A DNA stretch of 40,284 bases from Streptomyces roseus (GCF_001044425.1 NZ_LFML01000149.1:169204-209487); one strand, 5' to 3'. Positions 7,893 to 17,274 are shown, counted from the first letter of the stretch. Program-made: numbers and translations. Notes: generated by a model not told the origin, from the letters alone.

Positions 7893-8416
7893 TCAGCTCC
7901 GCTCGATCAGCGCGGCCACGCCGTCCAGGATCCGCTCCAGCCCGAAGTCGAGCGGATCGCCCGGGCGGGAGGCGAAGGCCCCACCCGCGATGGCGGCGGT
8001 CAGCGCGGGGAACCGGTCGCCGTGGCGCGCCCACACGTCCGCCGTGAGCCGGTTCCACTCCTGCCGTCGCTCCTCGTCGTCGTCGACGAGCTGCTGCGCC
8101 AAGCCGCGTACGTGCCCCACGAGCAGCAGGAAGGCGGCGTGCTGCTGCGCGTACGGGAGACCCGTCCCCGCCATCGCGGCGAACGCCGAGTCGAGCCAGG
8201 CCAGTTGGCGGGGACCCATCAGCTGCCGGCGCATCCCCGTGGCGGCCACCATCCACGGCCGGCGCCGGTACTCCTGCCAGCACGCCCGGGCCCACACCTC
8301 CAGCCGCGGCCGCCAGCCCCCCGCAACGGCGGCGACGTCGGGCGCCGGCCCGAAGGCGGCGTCGACCATCAGGTCGAGCAGCTCCGCCTTGCCCAGGACG
8401 TAGCGGTACAGCGCTC
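7893..8416 (-). pseudogene. TetR/AcrR regulator remnant lacking its DNA-binding N-terminus
   Basis: The translated fragment starts at ALYRYVLGKAELLDLMVDAAFG, which is the last part of a TetR recognition helix and the first linker helix. It continues through a complete ligand-binding domain (RPRLEVWARACWQEYRRRP ... WLDSAFAAMAGTGL ... LDFGLERILDGVAALIERS). The roughly 45 residues that normally precede ALYRYV, namely helix 1 and most of the HTH, are absent. Upstream on the same strand the frame runs antisense through the neighbouring hydrolase and no longer looks like TetR. The gene was presumably divergent from the adjacent hydrolase and regulated it. Without the HTH it cannot bind DNA, so I call it a pseudogene; an assembly error at about 8416-8421 is the main alternative. 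Confidence 0.72.
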
Positions 8417-8420
8417 CGCG

Positions 8421-9479
8421 GTACTCCTCGCCGCACCGGTCACCGGCCTGCTCGGCCACCGCGCCCTGCGGCGCGCCGGCGGCGCCCGGCAGCTGCGCAT
8501 CGACAGCCCGAACGGCATCGACGAGCAGCGCTTCGTCCGGATCGGCGGCATCGAGCAGTGGATCTCGATCCGCGGCGAGGAAACGGCCAACCCGGTGATG
8601 GTCGAGATCCACGGCGGACCCGGCGCCTCCCACTCGATCTTCGCCACCCGCACCCGGTCCTGGGAGGCGCACTTCACGCTCGTGCGCTGGGACATGCGCG
8701 GCGCGGGCAAGACCTTCGGCCGCTCCGGCCCACAGGGGCAGGGCGAGATGAGCTTCGACCGGCTCTGCGAGGACGCCCTCGACGTCACCCGGTACGCCCG
8801 CGAGCGGCTCGGCGCCGACCGGGTCGTCCTCGTGGCGAGCTCGCTCGGCAGCGTCTTCGGCCTGCGCCTGGCCCGCAGCCACCCCGAGCTGTACTGCGCG
8901 TACGTCGGCACCGACCAGAACATCCTGGACGCCGGCCGCGACACCTCGGTCCACGAGGCGCTGCCGGCCCGGCTGCGCGCAGCCGGCAAGCACAAGGAGG
9001 CCGCCGCGGTGGAGGAGATGGGCCGCGCCCCGCACCCGCTCACCGCCGATCAGCGGGCCGCCTACGACAAACTGACCGTTGCCTCCGACCCGTTGACCCT
9101 GGACACCCTCAAACGGGTCGTGCTGCGCTCGCTCTGGTTCTCCCCGCTGCACTCGCTGCGCGACATCGGCCGCTACTTCGCGGGCATGAAGTTCTCCGCG
9201 CGGCTGACCCCCGCCCTCGCCGCGTTCGACGACCGCGCGGACGGCACCCGCTTCGAGCTGCCGTTCTACGTCTTCCAGGGCGACCGGGACGTGATCACCC
9301 CGCCCGAGCGCGCCCGCTCGTTCTTCGACGAGGTGGCGGCCCCGGTCAAGGAGTTCGCCCTGATCGAGGATGCCAGCCACTTCGCCGCGTTCCGCCACCC
9401 GGACCGCTTCCTGCACCTGCTGCTGACCCGCGTCCGCCCGGTGGTGAGCGGCGCGGCCGGCGGCAGCCGCGCGGCCTGA
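8421..9479 (+). pseudogene. Alpha/beta-fold hydrolase (proline iminopeptidase-like), 5'-truncated
   Basis: About 352 residues of an S33-like alpha/beta hydrolase. Oxyanion/lid motifs: VEIHGGPGASH and VRWDMRGAGKTFGRS. Nucleophile elbow: VASSLGSVFG. Acid: FQGDRDVITPPE. Histidine: EDASHFAAFRHPDRFL. The N-terminal VLLAAPVTGLLGHRALRR resembles the end of a membrane-anchor segment that other members carry complete. No ATG or GTG exists in frame before 8595, which is too late because it removes the first strands. The frame is open further left only as antisense of the TetR remnant. The break coincides with that of the TetR fragment, so one deletion seems to have removed both starts and the shared promoter. 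The catalytic residues are intact, so the loss may be recent. Confidence 0.7.
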
Positions 9480-9541
9480 CCGGTGGCCGCCGCCGGCAAC
9501 CAGCGACCGGCGACCGGCGCCCCGCGACGCGCGCAGACGCC

Positions 9542-10450
9542 TCAGCGGCTGTGGTGGTCGGCGATCGCCTCGGCCGCCGCCCGGTGGGCGACGCGGGCCA
9601 GGACGGGGTTGCTCACGCGGTAGTGGTGCTCCGCCGTGAGTCCGAAGCGCAGCGCCCAACCGCGCCCCCGGGCCCACGTCGCGTCGTCCACGCCCGCCGC
9701 CTCCCGGAACACCTCGCGGGTGCCGGCGGACAGCAGGGTCCACGCCGCCATCACGTCGCACGCCGGATCGCCGACGCCCACGCAGCCGAAGTCGATGACC
9801 GCGCTGAGGCGGCCGCGGTGGCCGAGGACGTTCCCCGGCAGGAGATCGCCGTGCAGCCAGACGGGCGCGCCCTCCCACTGCGGGACGCGGACGGCGGCCT
9901 CCCACGCGGCGGTCGCCGCCTCCGCGTCCAGCGTGCCGTCGGCGCCCAGGTCCCTGATCGCGGCCCGGACTCCGGCATCCTCCGCACCCACCGGGCCGCC
10001 CCGGAACGACCGCGGTGCGCCGGTGGTGTCGACGCGCCGCAGCGCCGCGACGAACCGTCCCAGCCCGGCCGCGGCGTCGTGCAGCCCGCTGAGCGGCTCG
10101 TCGAAGAGGTTCTCACCGTCGAGCCAGCGGTACACCGACCACGCGAACGGGTACCCCTCGCCCGCGACCCCCTGCCCCAGCGGGACGGGTACGTCCAACG
10201 GCAGGTGCGGCGCGAGGTGCGGCAGCCAGCGCTGCTCCTTGGCGACCTGGCCTTCGGCACCGGGTATGCGGGGGAGCCGTACGCTCATGTCCTCGCCCAG
10301 CCGGTACATGGCGTTGTCCGTGCCGGCCGAGCGCACCTTCCGTACGGGCATCCCGGCCCACCGCGGGAACTGCGCCGCGACCAGCCGCCCGACGAGGGCC
10401 TCGTCGGTGTCGACCTCGTCCGGGTGCATCTTCGTGCTCGTGCCGTACAT
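9542..10450 (-). CDS. Aminoglycoside phosphotransferase (APH)-family kinase
   Basis: A 302-aa protein of the APH/choline-kinase fold. The ATP-binding N-lobe is followed by the catalytic loop HGDLLPGN (the family's Brenner motif) and the metal-binding IDFGCVGVGDPACDV. Members phosphorylate aminoglycosides, other antibiotics or small alcohols. Sequence alone does not give the substrate, and many Streptomyces copies confer no known resistance. ATG 10450 and ATG 10429 (MHPDEV) are both possible; neither has a strong ribosome-binding site. It stands alone on the minus strand, between the damaged hydrolase and the S53 peptidase. Confidence 0.85.
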   Translation of the reverse strand: MYGTSTKMHPDEVDTDEALVGRLVAAQFPRWAGMPVRKVRSAGTDNAMYRLGEDMSVRLPRIPGAEGQVAKEQRWLPHLAPHLPLDVPVPLGQGVAGEGYPFAWSVYRWLDGENLFDEPLSGLHDAAAGLGRFVAALRRVDTTGAPRSFRGGPVGAEDAGVRAAIRDLGADGTLDAEAATAAWEAAVRVPQWEGAPVWLHGDLLPGNVLGHRGRLSAVIDFGCVGVGDPACDVMAAWTLLSAGTREVFREAAGVDDATWARGRGWALRFGLTAEHHYRVSNPVLARVAHRAAAEAIADHHSR

Positions 10451-10521
10451 GCCGGGGAACGTACCCGCCGGACGGGTGGCCCTGCCAAGGGATTTCTCCG
10501 GCCCGCGGCGATGATGGACCC

Positions 10522-10545
10522 GACCCCGACCCCGACCCCGGCCCC
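10522..10545. repeat. Short GACCCC tandem repeat upstream of the APH gene
   Basis: Three perfect copies of GACCCC followed by a GGCCCC variant, within the 140-base gap between the S53 peptidase stop and the APH-family gene start. It is non-coding and may lie in the APH promoter region. Confidence 0.7.
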
Positions 10546-10590
10546 GGCCGCCCGAGCCGGTGGGTCTCGGGCGGCGGGGTGCGGTGGAGG

Positions 10591-12537
10591 CTACCAGCGG
10601 TACGAGGAGACGTAGCCCGGGGCCGGCGACCCGACGCCCGTCACCACGTCGTAGCCGCGGACGGCGGCCAGCGAGCTGTCCTTGCCGAGGCTGCGGACCG
10701 AGGTCAGCAGCCCGTCCGCGGCATCGACGGCGTTCGCGAAGTCCACGCGGGCGACGGCGAGGTCGCGGTCCTTGCCCAGCGGGTGGTCGGTGACGTCATG
10801 GTAGAGCGGGGTCCCGAAGCGGAAGTAGATCGCGGGGTTCGCGAAGCCGATCGGCAGGTGGCGGGCCTGCTGCGCCAGCGCCTGCACCCCGGCGATGACC
10901 GGGGCCGCGAGCGAGGTGCCGCCGATGCGGTACTCGTCGTACGAGACCGAGCCGTCGGGCCAGCTCTGCGTCTGTCCGACGAGGAACCCGGTGTTGGGGT
11001 CCGCGACGGCCGCGATGTCCGGGACGGTGCGCATGCGCGCCGTGCCGTTTGCCTTGGCGAGGGAGTCGGGTACGACGCCCCGCTGGTAGGCGGGCTGGGC
11101 GACCGTCGCACTCGTGCCGCCGCCCGCGCCGCCCGTGTAGGTGCCCGGGAAGCCCGTCCAGCTGGTGCCGTCGGCACTCAGCGGCGCCTTGAGCGTGCCC
11201 CAGCCCGTCTCGAACTGGTAGGCGTTGCCCTTGCCCACGGCCAGTGAGGTACCGCCCACGGCGGTCACCCACGCCGAGTTGGCCGGGGTGTCGACCTGCT
11301 TCTTCCCGGTGTTGGCGACCTCGTCCCCGTTGTCGCCGGAGGAGAAGTAGAAGCCGATGCCCTCGACGGCACCCAGCTTGAACGTCCGGTCGTAGGCCGC
11401 CGCGATGTCCGGGGTCTCGTTGGCCTCGATGTCGCCCCACGAGTTCGAGACGATGTCGGCCAGCCTGCTGTCGACGACCTTGTTCAGGGCGTCGAGAAGG
11501 TCCGGGTCGTTGCACGAGGCACCCGCGACGTAGACGATGCCCGCGTCCGGTGCGACGGCGTGCACGGCCTCGACGTCGAGGGTCTCCTCCCCGTACCAGC
11601 CGGACGCGTCGCACTCCTGGGTCGCCGTGTAGTCGGCGGGCACGACCTGGCGGAGCTGGTCGGCCTTGTACGCCTTGTCGCCGTTGCGCTGCGCGTACTG
11701 GCGCGCGTCCTGGGCGATGGTCGGCGAGGCGTACGCGTCCGTGATGGCGACGGTCACCCCCTGACCGGTGTACCCGTTCGCGCCGTAGGCCGCGCGCAAC
11801 TGCTGCCCCGTGTACCCCTTGACCGCGTAGGGGATCTTGGTGCCGTTGGCGTCGGGGAGGGTCTTCGCCACGTTCGACCCGAAGTAGGTGGAGAAGGGTC
11901 CGGCGTTGCGGAACCCGGCGCCCGGGCCCGGCAGCGTGTCCTGGTGCGCGGACCGGTGCGGGGCGTCGTCCAGACCGGTGACGGTGAGCACGGCGCCGGC
12001 CAGGTCCGCGGGGGCGGACGCCGCCCTGGCGGGGGCCCGGTAGACCTTGTCGCCCTTGCGGTAGCCGTGCAGCTGGGTGGCGAACGCCTTCTCCGCCGCC
12101 GCCGCGTCCCCGGAGACGGATATGTAGTGCTGGTCGGAACCGGTCACCGTGAGACCCGCCTGCCGGAGCCAGCCGGTGACGGCCCCGATCTGCTCGGCGG
12201 TCGGCCCGAACCGCAGGCTCGCCTCCGCGGGGCTCAGGTACTTCCCGTAAGCGGAGGACCGCGGGTCCGAGACGGACTCGGCGTAGGCGGTGAGCCCCTT
12301 CGCGTCCCGCCCGGCCAGGTACACCCGGGCGTTCACCTTCGCGGACGGGGCGACCGTGCCCTGGTCGGCGGAGGCGGTGGCCCAGGAGGGCTGGGTCCCC
12401 TCCAGGGCGGCCCGCCCTCCGGGGACGGGCCCGGCGGCCTGCGCGGGCGGTATCGCCAGGGCGAACGCGCCGGTGAGCAATGGGAGTGTCGCTGCCATGA
12501 CACCTAGGGTGCGGCGCCCTGTGCGGGTGCTTCTCAT
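10591..12537 (-). CDS. Secreted S53 (sedolisin/kumamolisin) serine-carboxyl peptidase with pro-domain
   Basis: A 648-aa exported pro-peptidase that works outside the cell, typically at acid pH. A Sec signal (MRSTRTGRRT then a hydrophobic stretch and APPAQAAG-like cleavage site) covers about residues 1-35. The activation pro-domain follows to about 200 (SSAYGKYLSPAEASLRFGPT motif). The catalytic domain carries Glu317 and Asp321 (GEETLDVE), the oxyanion Asp369 (NSWGD) and Ser542 (GGTSLAAPVIAG). A DVTDHPLGKD calcium-site region lies near the end. All residues of the Ser-Glu-Asp set are present, so it should be active. It appears monocistronic. The start is the first ATG, giving a classical signal peptide. 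Substrates are extracellular proteins or peptides; no neighbour narrows this down. Confidence 0.95.
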   Translation of the reverse strand: MRSTRTGRRTLGVMAATLPLLTGAFALAIPPAQAAGPVPGGRAALEGTQPSWATASADQGTVAPSAKVNARVYLAGRDAKGLTAYAESVSDPRSSAYGKYLSPAEASLRFGPTAEQIGAVTGWLRQAGLTVTGSDQHYISVSGDAAAAEKAFATQLHGYRKGDKVYRAPARAASAPADLAGAVLTVTGLDDAPHRSAHQDTLPGPGAGFRNAGPFSTYFGSNVAKTLPDANGTKIPYAVKGYTGQQLRAAYGANGYTGQGVTVAITDAYASPTIAQDARQYAQRNGDKAYKADQLRQVVPADYTATQECDASGWYGEETLDVEAVHAVAPDAGIVYVAGASCNDPDLLDALNKVVDSRLADIVSNSWGDIEANETPDIAAAYDRTFKLGAVEGIGFYFSSGDNGDEVANTGKKQVDTPANSAWVTAVGGTSLAVGKGNAYQFETGWGTLKAPLSADGTSWTGFPGTYTGGAGGGTSATVAQPAYQRGVVPDSLAKANGTARMRTVPDIAAVADPNTGFLVGQTQSWPDGSVSYDEYRIGGTSLAAPVIAGVQALAQQARHLPIGFANPAIYFRFGTPLYHDVTDHPLGKDRDLAVARVDFANAVDAADGLLTSVRSLGKDSSLAAVRGYDVVTGVGSPAPGYVSSYRW

Positions 12538-12883
12538 CTCATCCCCTGCAGTGAAGTGGAGTCCGTCGAGAGCTGGTTGCGCGGACCGCCGCGAGGTGCG
12601 CGGCGTACCGCCGCAACTCTTGTCAGGAACCGTTCACGTCAGGGGCACGGAGCGATCAAGAAACCCAAAAGAGCTTGCCAGGAAAGGGAATTGACGAACC
12701 CGCAGCCGCGGCGGACCGAGGCGGTGGCCGTGCCGGGGGCCGGGGCGGTGGTGGGGCGGTGGCGGTGGCGGGGGAGGGGAGAGGAGAGGGAGCCGGGCAG
12801 GCCACTGGTGGTGGATTGGCCTGTGACCCGCAGCCGCGCACCTGAGAGGCTGGCGTCTTGAACGCCATTCCCGGGAGGTCGGC
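12538..12883. other. Divergent intergenic region between the S53 peptidase and DJ-1-like genes
   Basis: 346 bases without a convincing gene. The part near the peptidase (12640-12700) is AT-richer and likely holds promoters. The stretch 12735-12779 has at least five runs of four or five G on the plus strand, a possible G-quadruplex. GGGAGG at about 12869-12875 serves as ribosome-binding site for the downstream gene. Confidence 0.5.
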
Positions 12884-13492
12884 ATGCAGGTAGCGGTGGT
12901 CACGTTCGACGGGTTCAACGAACTCGACAGCTTCATCGCGTCGGCCCTGATCAACCGGTGCCGCAAGGACGGCCTGGAAGCCTTCATCACCACGCCGACG
13001 CCCGTGGTCACGTCGATGAACGGCGTCGAGGTCACCGGCCAGCGCCCGATGGAGTTCATCCCGGACGCCGACGTCGTACTGATCGGCAGCGGGGTCAAGA
13101 CGCGCGACGTGGTCGCCGACGACCGGCTGCTCGCCCAGCTGCCCCTGGACCCCGCGCGGCAGCTGATCGGCTCGCAGTGCTCCGGCGCGCTGGTCCTCGC
13201 CCGGCTCGGGCTGCTCGGCGGGATGCCGGCCTGCGCGGACCTGACGAGCCGCCCGTACGTCGAGGCCTGCGGCGTCACCGTGCTGGACGCGCCCTTCCAC
13301 TCCGAGGGCAACATCGCCACGGCGGGCGGCTGCCTGGCCTCGCAGTACCTCGCCGCGTGGACGATCACCCGTACGCTCGGCGAGGAGGCCGCGCGGGCCG
13401 CCATCGCCTACGCCGCCCCGGTGGGCGAGCAGCGGGAGACGGTGGAGCGCACCCTGCGCGCCATCCGCACGCCCGAGTCGGTACGTCGCTGA
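12884..13492 (+). CDS. DJ-1/PfpI family protein
   Basis: A 202-aa protein with the class I glutamine-amidotransferase-like fold of the DJ-1/PfpI family. The nucleophile elbow is GSQCSGALVLARLGLL with Cys99. A conserved acidic residue lies in FNELDSF near residue 13, as expected for the Glu-Cys pair. VVLIGSG and LDAPFHSEGNIATAGGCLAS are typical strands and the following loop. It lacks the AraC-type HTH found in longer homologues, so it is a stand-alone enzyme or stress protein. Members act as isonitrile hydratases, glyoxalases, chaperones or peptidases; I cannot choose among these. It has a good ribosome-binding site (GGGAGG) and no operon partner. Confidence 0.88.
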   Translation: MQVAVVTFDGFNELDSFIASALINRCRKDGLEAFITTPTPVVTSMNGVEVTGQRPMEFIPDADVVLIGSGVKTRDVVADDRLLAQLPLDPARQLIGSQCSGALVLARLGLLGGMPACADLTSRPYVEACGVTVLDAPFHSEGNIATAGGCLASQYLAAWTITRTLGEEAARAAIAYAAPVGEQRETVERTLRAIRTPESVRR

Positions 13493-13527
13493 CCGAGGCG
13501 ATCCGACGCCCCCCGCGCCCCCTCCGC

Positions 13528-14599
13528 CTACGGGCCGCCGGGAAGCCGGACCGTGACGAGGAGGCCCCCGCCGGGCCGGGGGAGAACGTCGAGGGTGCCG
13601 TCGTGGGCGCGGACGACGCTCTGCACGATGGCGAGGCCCAGGCCGGCTCCGGCGTGCTCGTCGGTGCGTACGCGGTCCGATCCGCGCCGGAAGGGTTCGG
13701 TGAGGGTCGCCACCAGGTCCGGCGGCAGCGGGGGGCCGGTGTTCTCGACCCGCAGCACGCTCGTGCCCCCGTACGCCCCGGTGTGGACCGTCACGGTGCC
13801 CCCGGCGGGGAGGTTGTGGACGATCGCGTTCTGGACGAGGTTCGTCACCATCCGCAGCAGGAGCTCCGCGGAGCCGCCGGCCGGGGCCGCTCCGCCGGTG
13901 ACGTCGAGCGTGATCCGGCGCCGCTCGGCGAGGGGGAGCAGCGTTTCGGCGGCCTCTTCGGCGAGGAGGGAGAGGTCGACGCTCTCACGGGTGAAGTCCC
14001 CGCGGTCACCGCGGGCGAGCAGCAGCAGGGCCTCGGTGAGGTCGATCGCCCGCGTGTTGACCACGGACAGCCGCTCGATGAGCTCGCCCCGGTCCCGCCC
14101 GGGGTCCTTGCGGGCGACGTCGAGGAGCGTGCGCGAGATGGCCAGCGGGGTGCGCAGTTCGTGGGAGGCGTTGGCGGCGAACCGCTGCTGCTCGGCGACG
14201 TGGGATTCGAGTTGCCCGAGCATGGAGTCGAACGCGTCGGAGAGCTCGCGGAACTCGTCCTGGCGGCCCTTCATCCGGATCCGGTGGGACAGCGATCCGG
14301 TCCCGGCCGTCCGCGCCGCGTCCCTGATCTGCGTGAGCGGTGCGAGCATGCGACCGGCCAGGATCCATCCCCCGACCAGGCCGAACACGAGCAGGAAGGC
14401 CATCGCCACCGCCGCCGCGGGGGCGAAGGTGTGCACGAGGAGGTAGCGGTTGGGTGAGACCCCGAGCAGGCCCTGGCTGTTGTCGGGTACGTAGCGCAGC
14501 AGGAACCCCCACACCACGGCCAGCAGGAGGGCGCCGGCGACGGCGAGGAACCCGGCGTAGCTGAGGGTGAGTTTCAGCCGGGCGCTGATCCCGGGGCGC

Positions 14600-14607
<8 letters not shown>
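13528..14607 (-). CDS. Two-component sensor histidine kinase
   Basis: A 359-aa membrane kinase. TM1 is at about residues 15-37, a short extracellular loop of some 20 residues follows (PDNSQGLLGVSPNRY), TM2 is at 58-84, then a HAMP linker (to about 137). The H box is FAANASHELRTPLA with phospho-acceptor His149, the N box is NLVQNAIVHN, and the ATP lid is GAGLGLAIV. The tiny sensor loop suggests it senses within the membrane or through a partner such as the VanZ-like protein upstream. ATG 14607 is chosen over an upstream GTG/ATG because it overlaps the response regulator stop by 8 bases and precedes a normal N-terminus. Last gene of the VanZ-RR-HK operon. Confidence 0.93.
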
Positions 14608-15343
<736 letters not shown>

Positions 15344-15353
15344 GCCCCGAAGC

Positions 15354-16103
15354 CTAAGCAGCCGCGGAGGTCGCCGGTGCATGCGCGGACGTGCGCGAGG
15401 GCGTGCGCCACCAGCGGCGTGAAGCCAGGCCGGCCAGTACGGCGCCCGCCGCGTTGACCAGTACGTCGTCCACGGAGGACACCCGGTCCAGCCACAGGAC
15501 GTACTGCGCGCTCTCGACGAGGGCCGAGCAGCCCGCCCCGAGCGCCAGGATCCGGGGCAGGGAGGCCAGGGCCGGGAAGCGGATCGGGGCGAAGAACCCC
15601 AGCGGGGCGAAGACCAGCAGGTTGCCGACGATCCCGAGCGGCCCCATCGTGACCAGGTCCCGCAGCGGTACCAGGCTCACCCGGGCGGGGGCGCTGCCGG
15701 GCGCGGCGCCGGGCATCATGGTCAGCCACAGGAACGGCACCGTCCCGTGGACCATGCCCACCTCGGCCAGCGAGAGCCGCCACGCGGAGGAGCCGCCGGT
15801 GCCGGTGCTGGTGCCGCCGCCGGCCGTCCGTACGCGTGCAGGCCGTACGCGCGCAGTGCGTACGCGCGCCAGGACCCACGCGGCCGCCACGGCCAGGGGC
15901 AGCGTGACCAGCGTCATGAGCACGACTCCGTTGAAGGTGTCGTAGCAGCCGTGCCAGCGCCCGGCCATGCACCGCGGAGCGGACATCATGAGCGGCCCGC
16001 GCAGGAGGAACAGCGCGCCGGCCACACCGAGCACCGCGAGGCCGGGGAGCACGGCCCGGCGCGCGCGCCGGGCCGGCGCCGAGGGGGATGCGTCGTGGTT
16101 CAT
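15354..16103 (-). CDS. VanZ-family membrane protein
   Basis: A 249-aa integral membrane protein. The VanZ signature is in the C-terminal half: GIVGNLLVFAPLGFFAPI, then ALGAGCSALVESAQYVLW, then RVSSVDDVLVNAAGAVLA. About five hydrophobic segments are visible, with a variable Arg/Thr/Gly-rich cytoplasmic or external loop (residues about 95-120) coded by TACGCG-rich repeats. VanZ itself gives low-level teicoplanin resistance by an unknown mechanism; most actinobacterial homologues have no tested function. It is first in an operon with a response regulator and histidine kinase, which suggests a cell-envelope stress link. ATG 16103 has GGGGGC upstream; the longer frame to 16259 adds only a basic, non-family N-terminus. 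Confidence 0.85.
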   Translation of the reverse strand: MNHDASPSAPARRARRAVLPGLAVLGVAGALFLLRGPLMMSAPRCMAGRWHGCYDTFNGVVLMTLVTLPLAVAAAWVLARVRTARVRPARVRTAGGGTSTGTGGSSAWRLSLAEVGMVHGTVPFLWLTMMPGAAPGSAPARVSLVPLRDLVTMGPLGIVGNLLVFAPLGFFAPIRFPALASLPRILALGAGCSALVESAQYVLWLDRVSSVDDVLVNAAGAVLAGLASRRWWRTPSRTSAHAPATSAAA

Positions 16104-16186
16104 GCCCCCATGGGAGACGAAGGTCCGTTGCGCCGACGTATGCGGTTTTCGATATGCCCGCGATATACGGCGCAAGCCCCCGCAGG

Positions 16187-16630
16187 TCAGGCGAAGGGGC
16201 CTTCCGTCAGGAAGCGGCGCAGGTCGTGGGCGAAGCGTTCGGCCTCGCCCGGCGGCCACGAGGCGAGGCTCGCCGTGATGTGCGCGGCCAGCCGGGCGCG
16301 CAACTGCGCCACCGCGGCCCGGCCCTGCTCGGTGAGGACGAGCAGGTGCGCGCGCCCGTCGGCGGGGTCCGGTTCGCGGCGCAGGAGCCCGGCGGCCTCC
16401 AGCCGGGAGGCCCGGCGGGTGACGCCGGAGCGGTCGACCCCGATGTCGGGCGCCAGGTCGGCGGCGCTGCGCGGGCCCGTCCGGGCCAGGGTGCTGAGGA
16501 CGGGGTACGTCAGCTCGTCCACCCCCTCACCCATGCCCTCGGTGATCCGCCGGTGCAGCTGCGTGCGCGTGCTGCGCCGGAGCAGCATGCCCAGCGCGTC
16601 CGCGATCTCGTGACCTGCTTGGTTCTCCAC
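16187..16630 (-). CDS. MarR-family transcriptional regulator
   Basis: A 147-aa regulator with the MarR winged helix: SAADLAPDIGVDRSGVTRRA as helix-turn-helix, RLEAAGLLRREPDPADGRAH as the third helix and wing, and dimerization helices at both ends. GTG 16630 is chosen because the alternative ATG at 16702 would place two perfect operator-like palindromes inside the coding sequence. It is divergent from an NTF2-like gene, and the palindromes lie between them, so it most likely represses itself and that neighbour and is released by a small phenolic or similar ligand, as is usual in the family. The ligand is unknown. Confidence 0.9.
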   Translation of the reverse strand: MENQAGHEIADALGMLLRRSTRTQLHRRITEGMGEGVDELTYPVLSTLARTGPRSAADLAPDIGVDRSGVTRRASRLEAAGLLRREPDPADGRAHLLVLTEQGRAAVAQLRARLAAHITASLASWPPGEAERFAHDLRRFLTEGPFA

Positions 16631-16641
16631 GGGAAAAGAAT

Positions 16642-16660
16642 AGCGTGCGCGGCGCACGCT
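16642..16660. promoter_or_regulatory. MarR operator candidate 1
   Basis: Perfect palindrome AGCGTGCGC-G-GCGCACGCT (9-bp arms, one central base), 11 bases upstream of the MarR GTG start. The centre is at 16651, 41 bp from the centre of operator candidate 2, which puts both on the same helix face. Confidence 0.75.
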
Positions 16661-16683
16661 GTTGGTGTTACAGTCGGGGAGAA

Positions 16684-16700
16684 GCGTGCGAAGCGCACGC
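16684..16700. promoter_or_regulatory. MarR operator candidate 2
   Basis: Inverted repeat GCGTGCG-AAG-CGCACGC (7-bp arms) with the same half-site as candidate 1. It lies 40 bases upstream of the NTF2-like gene. A TTACAG stretch between the two sites (16668-16673) may be part of a promoter that both sites flank. Confidence 0.72.
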
Positions 16701-16740
16701 ACTTCTCCTCCTTCATTCCATCTCTCCGTAGGGAACTCCC

Positions 16741-17133
16741 ATGAACCGCACCGGTATCGAAGCCGCTCTCAACGACCTGATCTTCAACCGCGACCTCACC
16801 GTCGAGGAAGCCGCGGACCGCCACTTCACCCCGGAGTACCGCCAGCGCACGGACGGGGAGTGGGCCGACCGCGCCGAGTTCATCGAGCACATCGCCCACG
16901 TGCGCGCAGTGGTGGCCGGCGGCCACGTCGTGGTGCACGAGGAGCTGTACGACGACGGCAAGTACGCCGACCGGCACACGGCCCACATCGTCAAGAAGGA
17001 CGGTTCGACCGTGCGCATGGAGGTCTACGTGTTCGCGGACCTCGCCCCCGACGGCCGTTTCCAGCGCATCGAGGAGACCACCCTGATGCTGGAGGGCTCC
17101 GCCGCCGACCGCACCATCGGCAGCGCCCGCTAG
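16741..17133 (+). CDS. NTF2-like / SnoaL-fold protein
   Basis: A 130-aa single-domain protein of the NTF2-like (SnoaL) superfamily, a cone-shaped fold used by isomerases, cyclases, dehydratases and binding proteins. The order helix (EAALNDLIFNRDLTVEEAADRHFTPEY), helix (RAEFIEHIAHVRAVV), then strands VVVHEELYDDGKYADRHTAHI, TVRMEVYVFADL and FQRIEETTLMLEG fits the fold. TAGGGA at 16730-16735 is a usable ribosome-binding site. It is divergent from the MarR regulator and is the likely regulated target. No catalytic residues can be assigned without a homologue, so the role is open. Confidence 0.85.
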   Translation: MNRTGIEAALNDLIFNRDLTVEEAADRHFTPEYRQRTDGEWADRAEFIEHIAHVRAVVAGGHVVVHEELYDDGKYADRHTAHIVKKDGSTVRMEVYVFADLAPDGRFQRIEETTLMLEGSAADRTIGSAR

Positions 17134-17165
17134 ACACCCGGGCACGGGCCCTCGGGCATGGCCTC

Positions 17166-17274
17166 TCAGGCGCGGGCCCCCAGGCGCGGGCCCTCAGGCG
17201 CGAGCCCTCAGGCGCGGGCCCTCGGGGCGGGCCCTCAGGCGCGGGCCCTCGGGGCGGGCCCTCAGGCGCGGGCC
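17166..17274. repeat. 14/13-bp minisatellite running into the end of a membrane protein gene
   Basis: Eight units: 14-mers of the form TCAGGCGCGGGCCC (starts 17166, 17180, 17194, 17208, 17235, 17262) mixed with 13-mers TCGGGGCGGGCCC (17222, 17249). Degenerate units continue left to about 17140. The first three bases of the last unit (TCA 17262-17264) are the stop codon of the minus-strand membrane protein, and the unit encodes its final Ala-Arg-Ala. Confidence 0.92.

Noticed and set aside
8022..8420. An N-terminal extension of the hydrolase starting at ATG 8022
   Set aside because: This part is exactly antisense to the recognisable TetR ligand-binding domain and has no hydrolase-like sequence.
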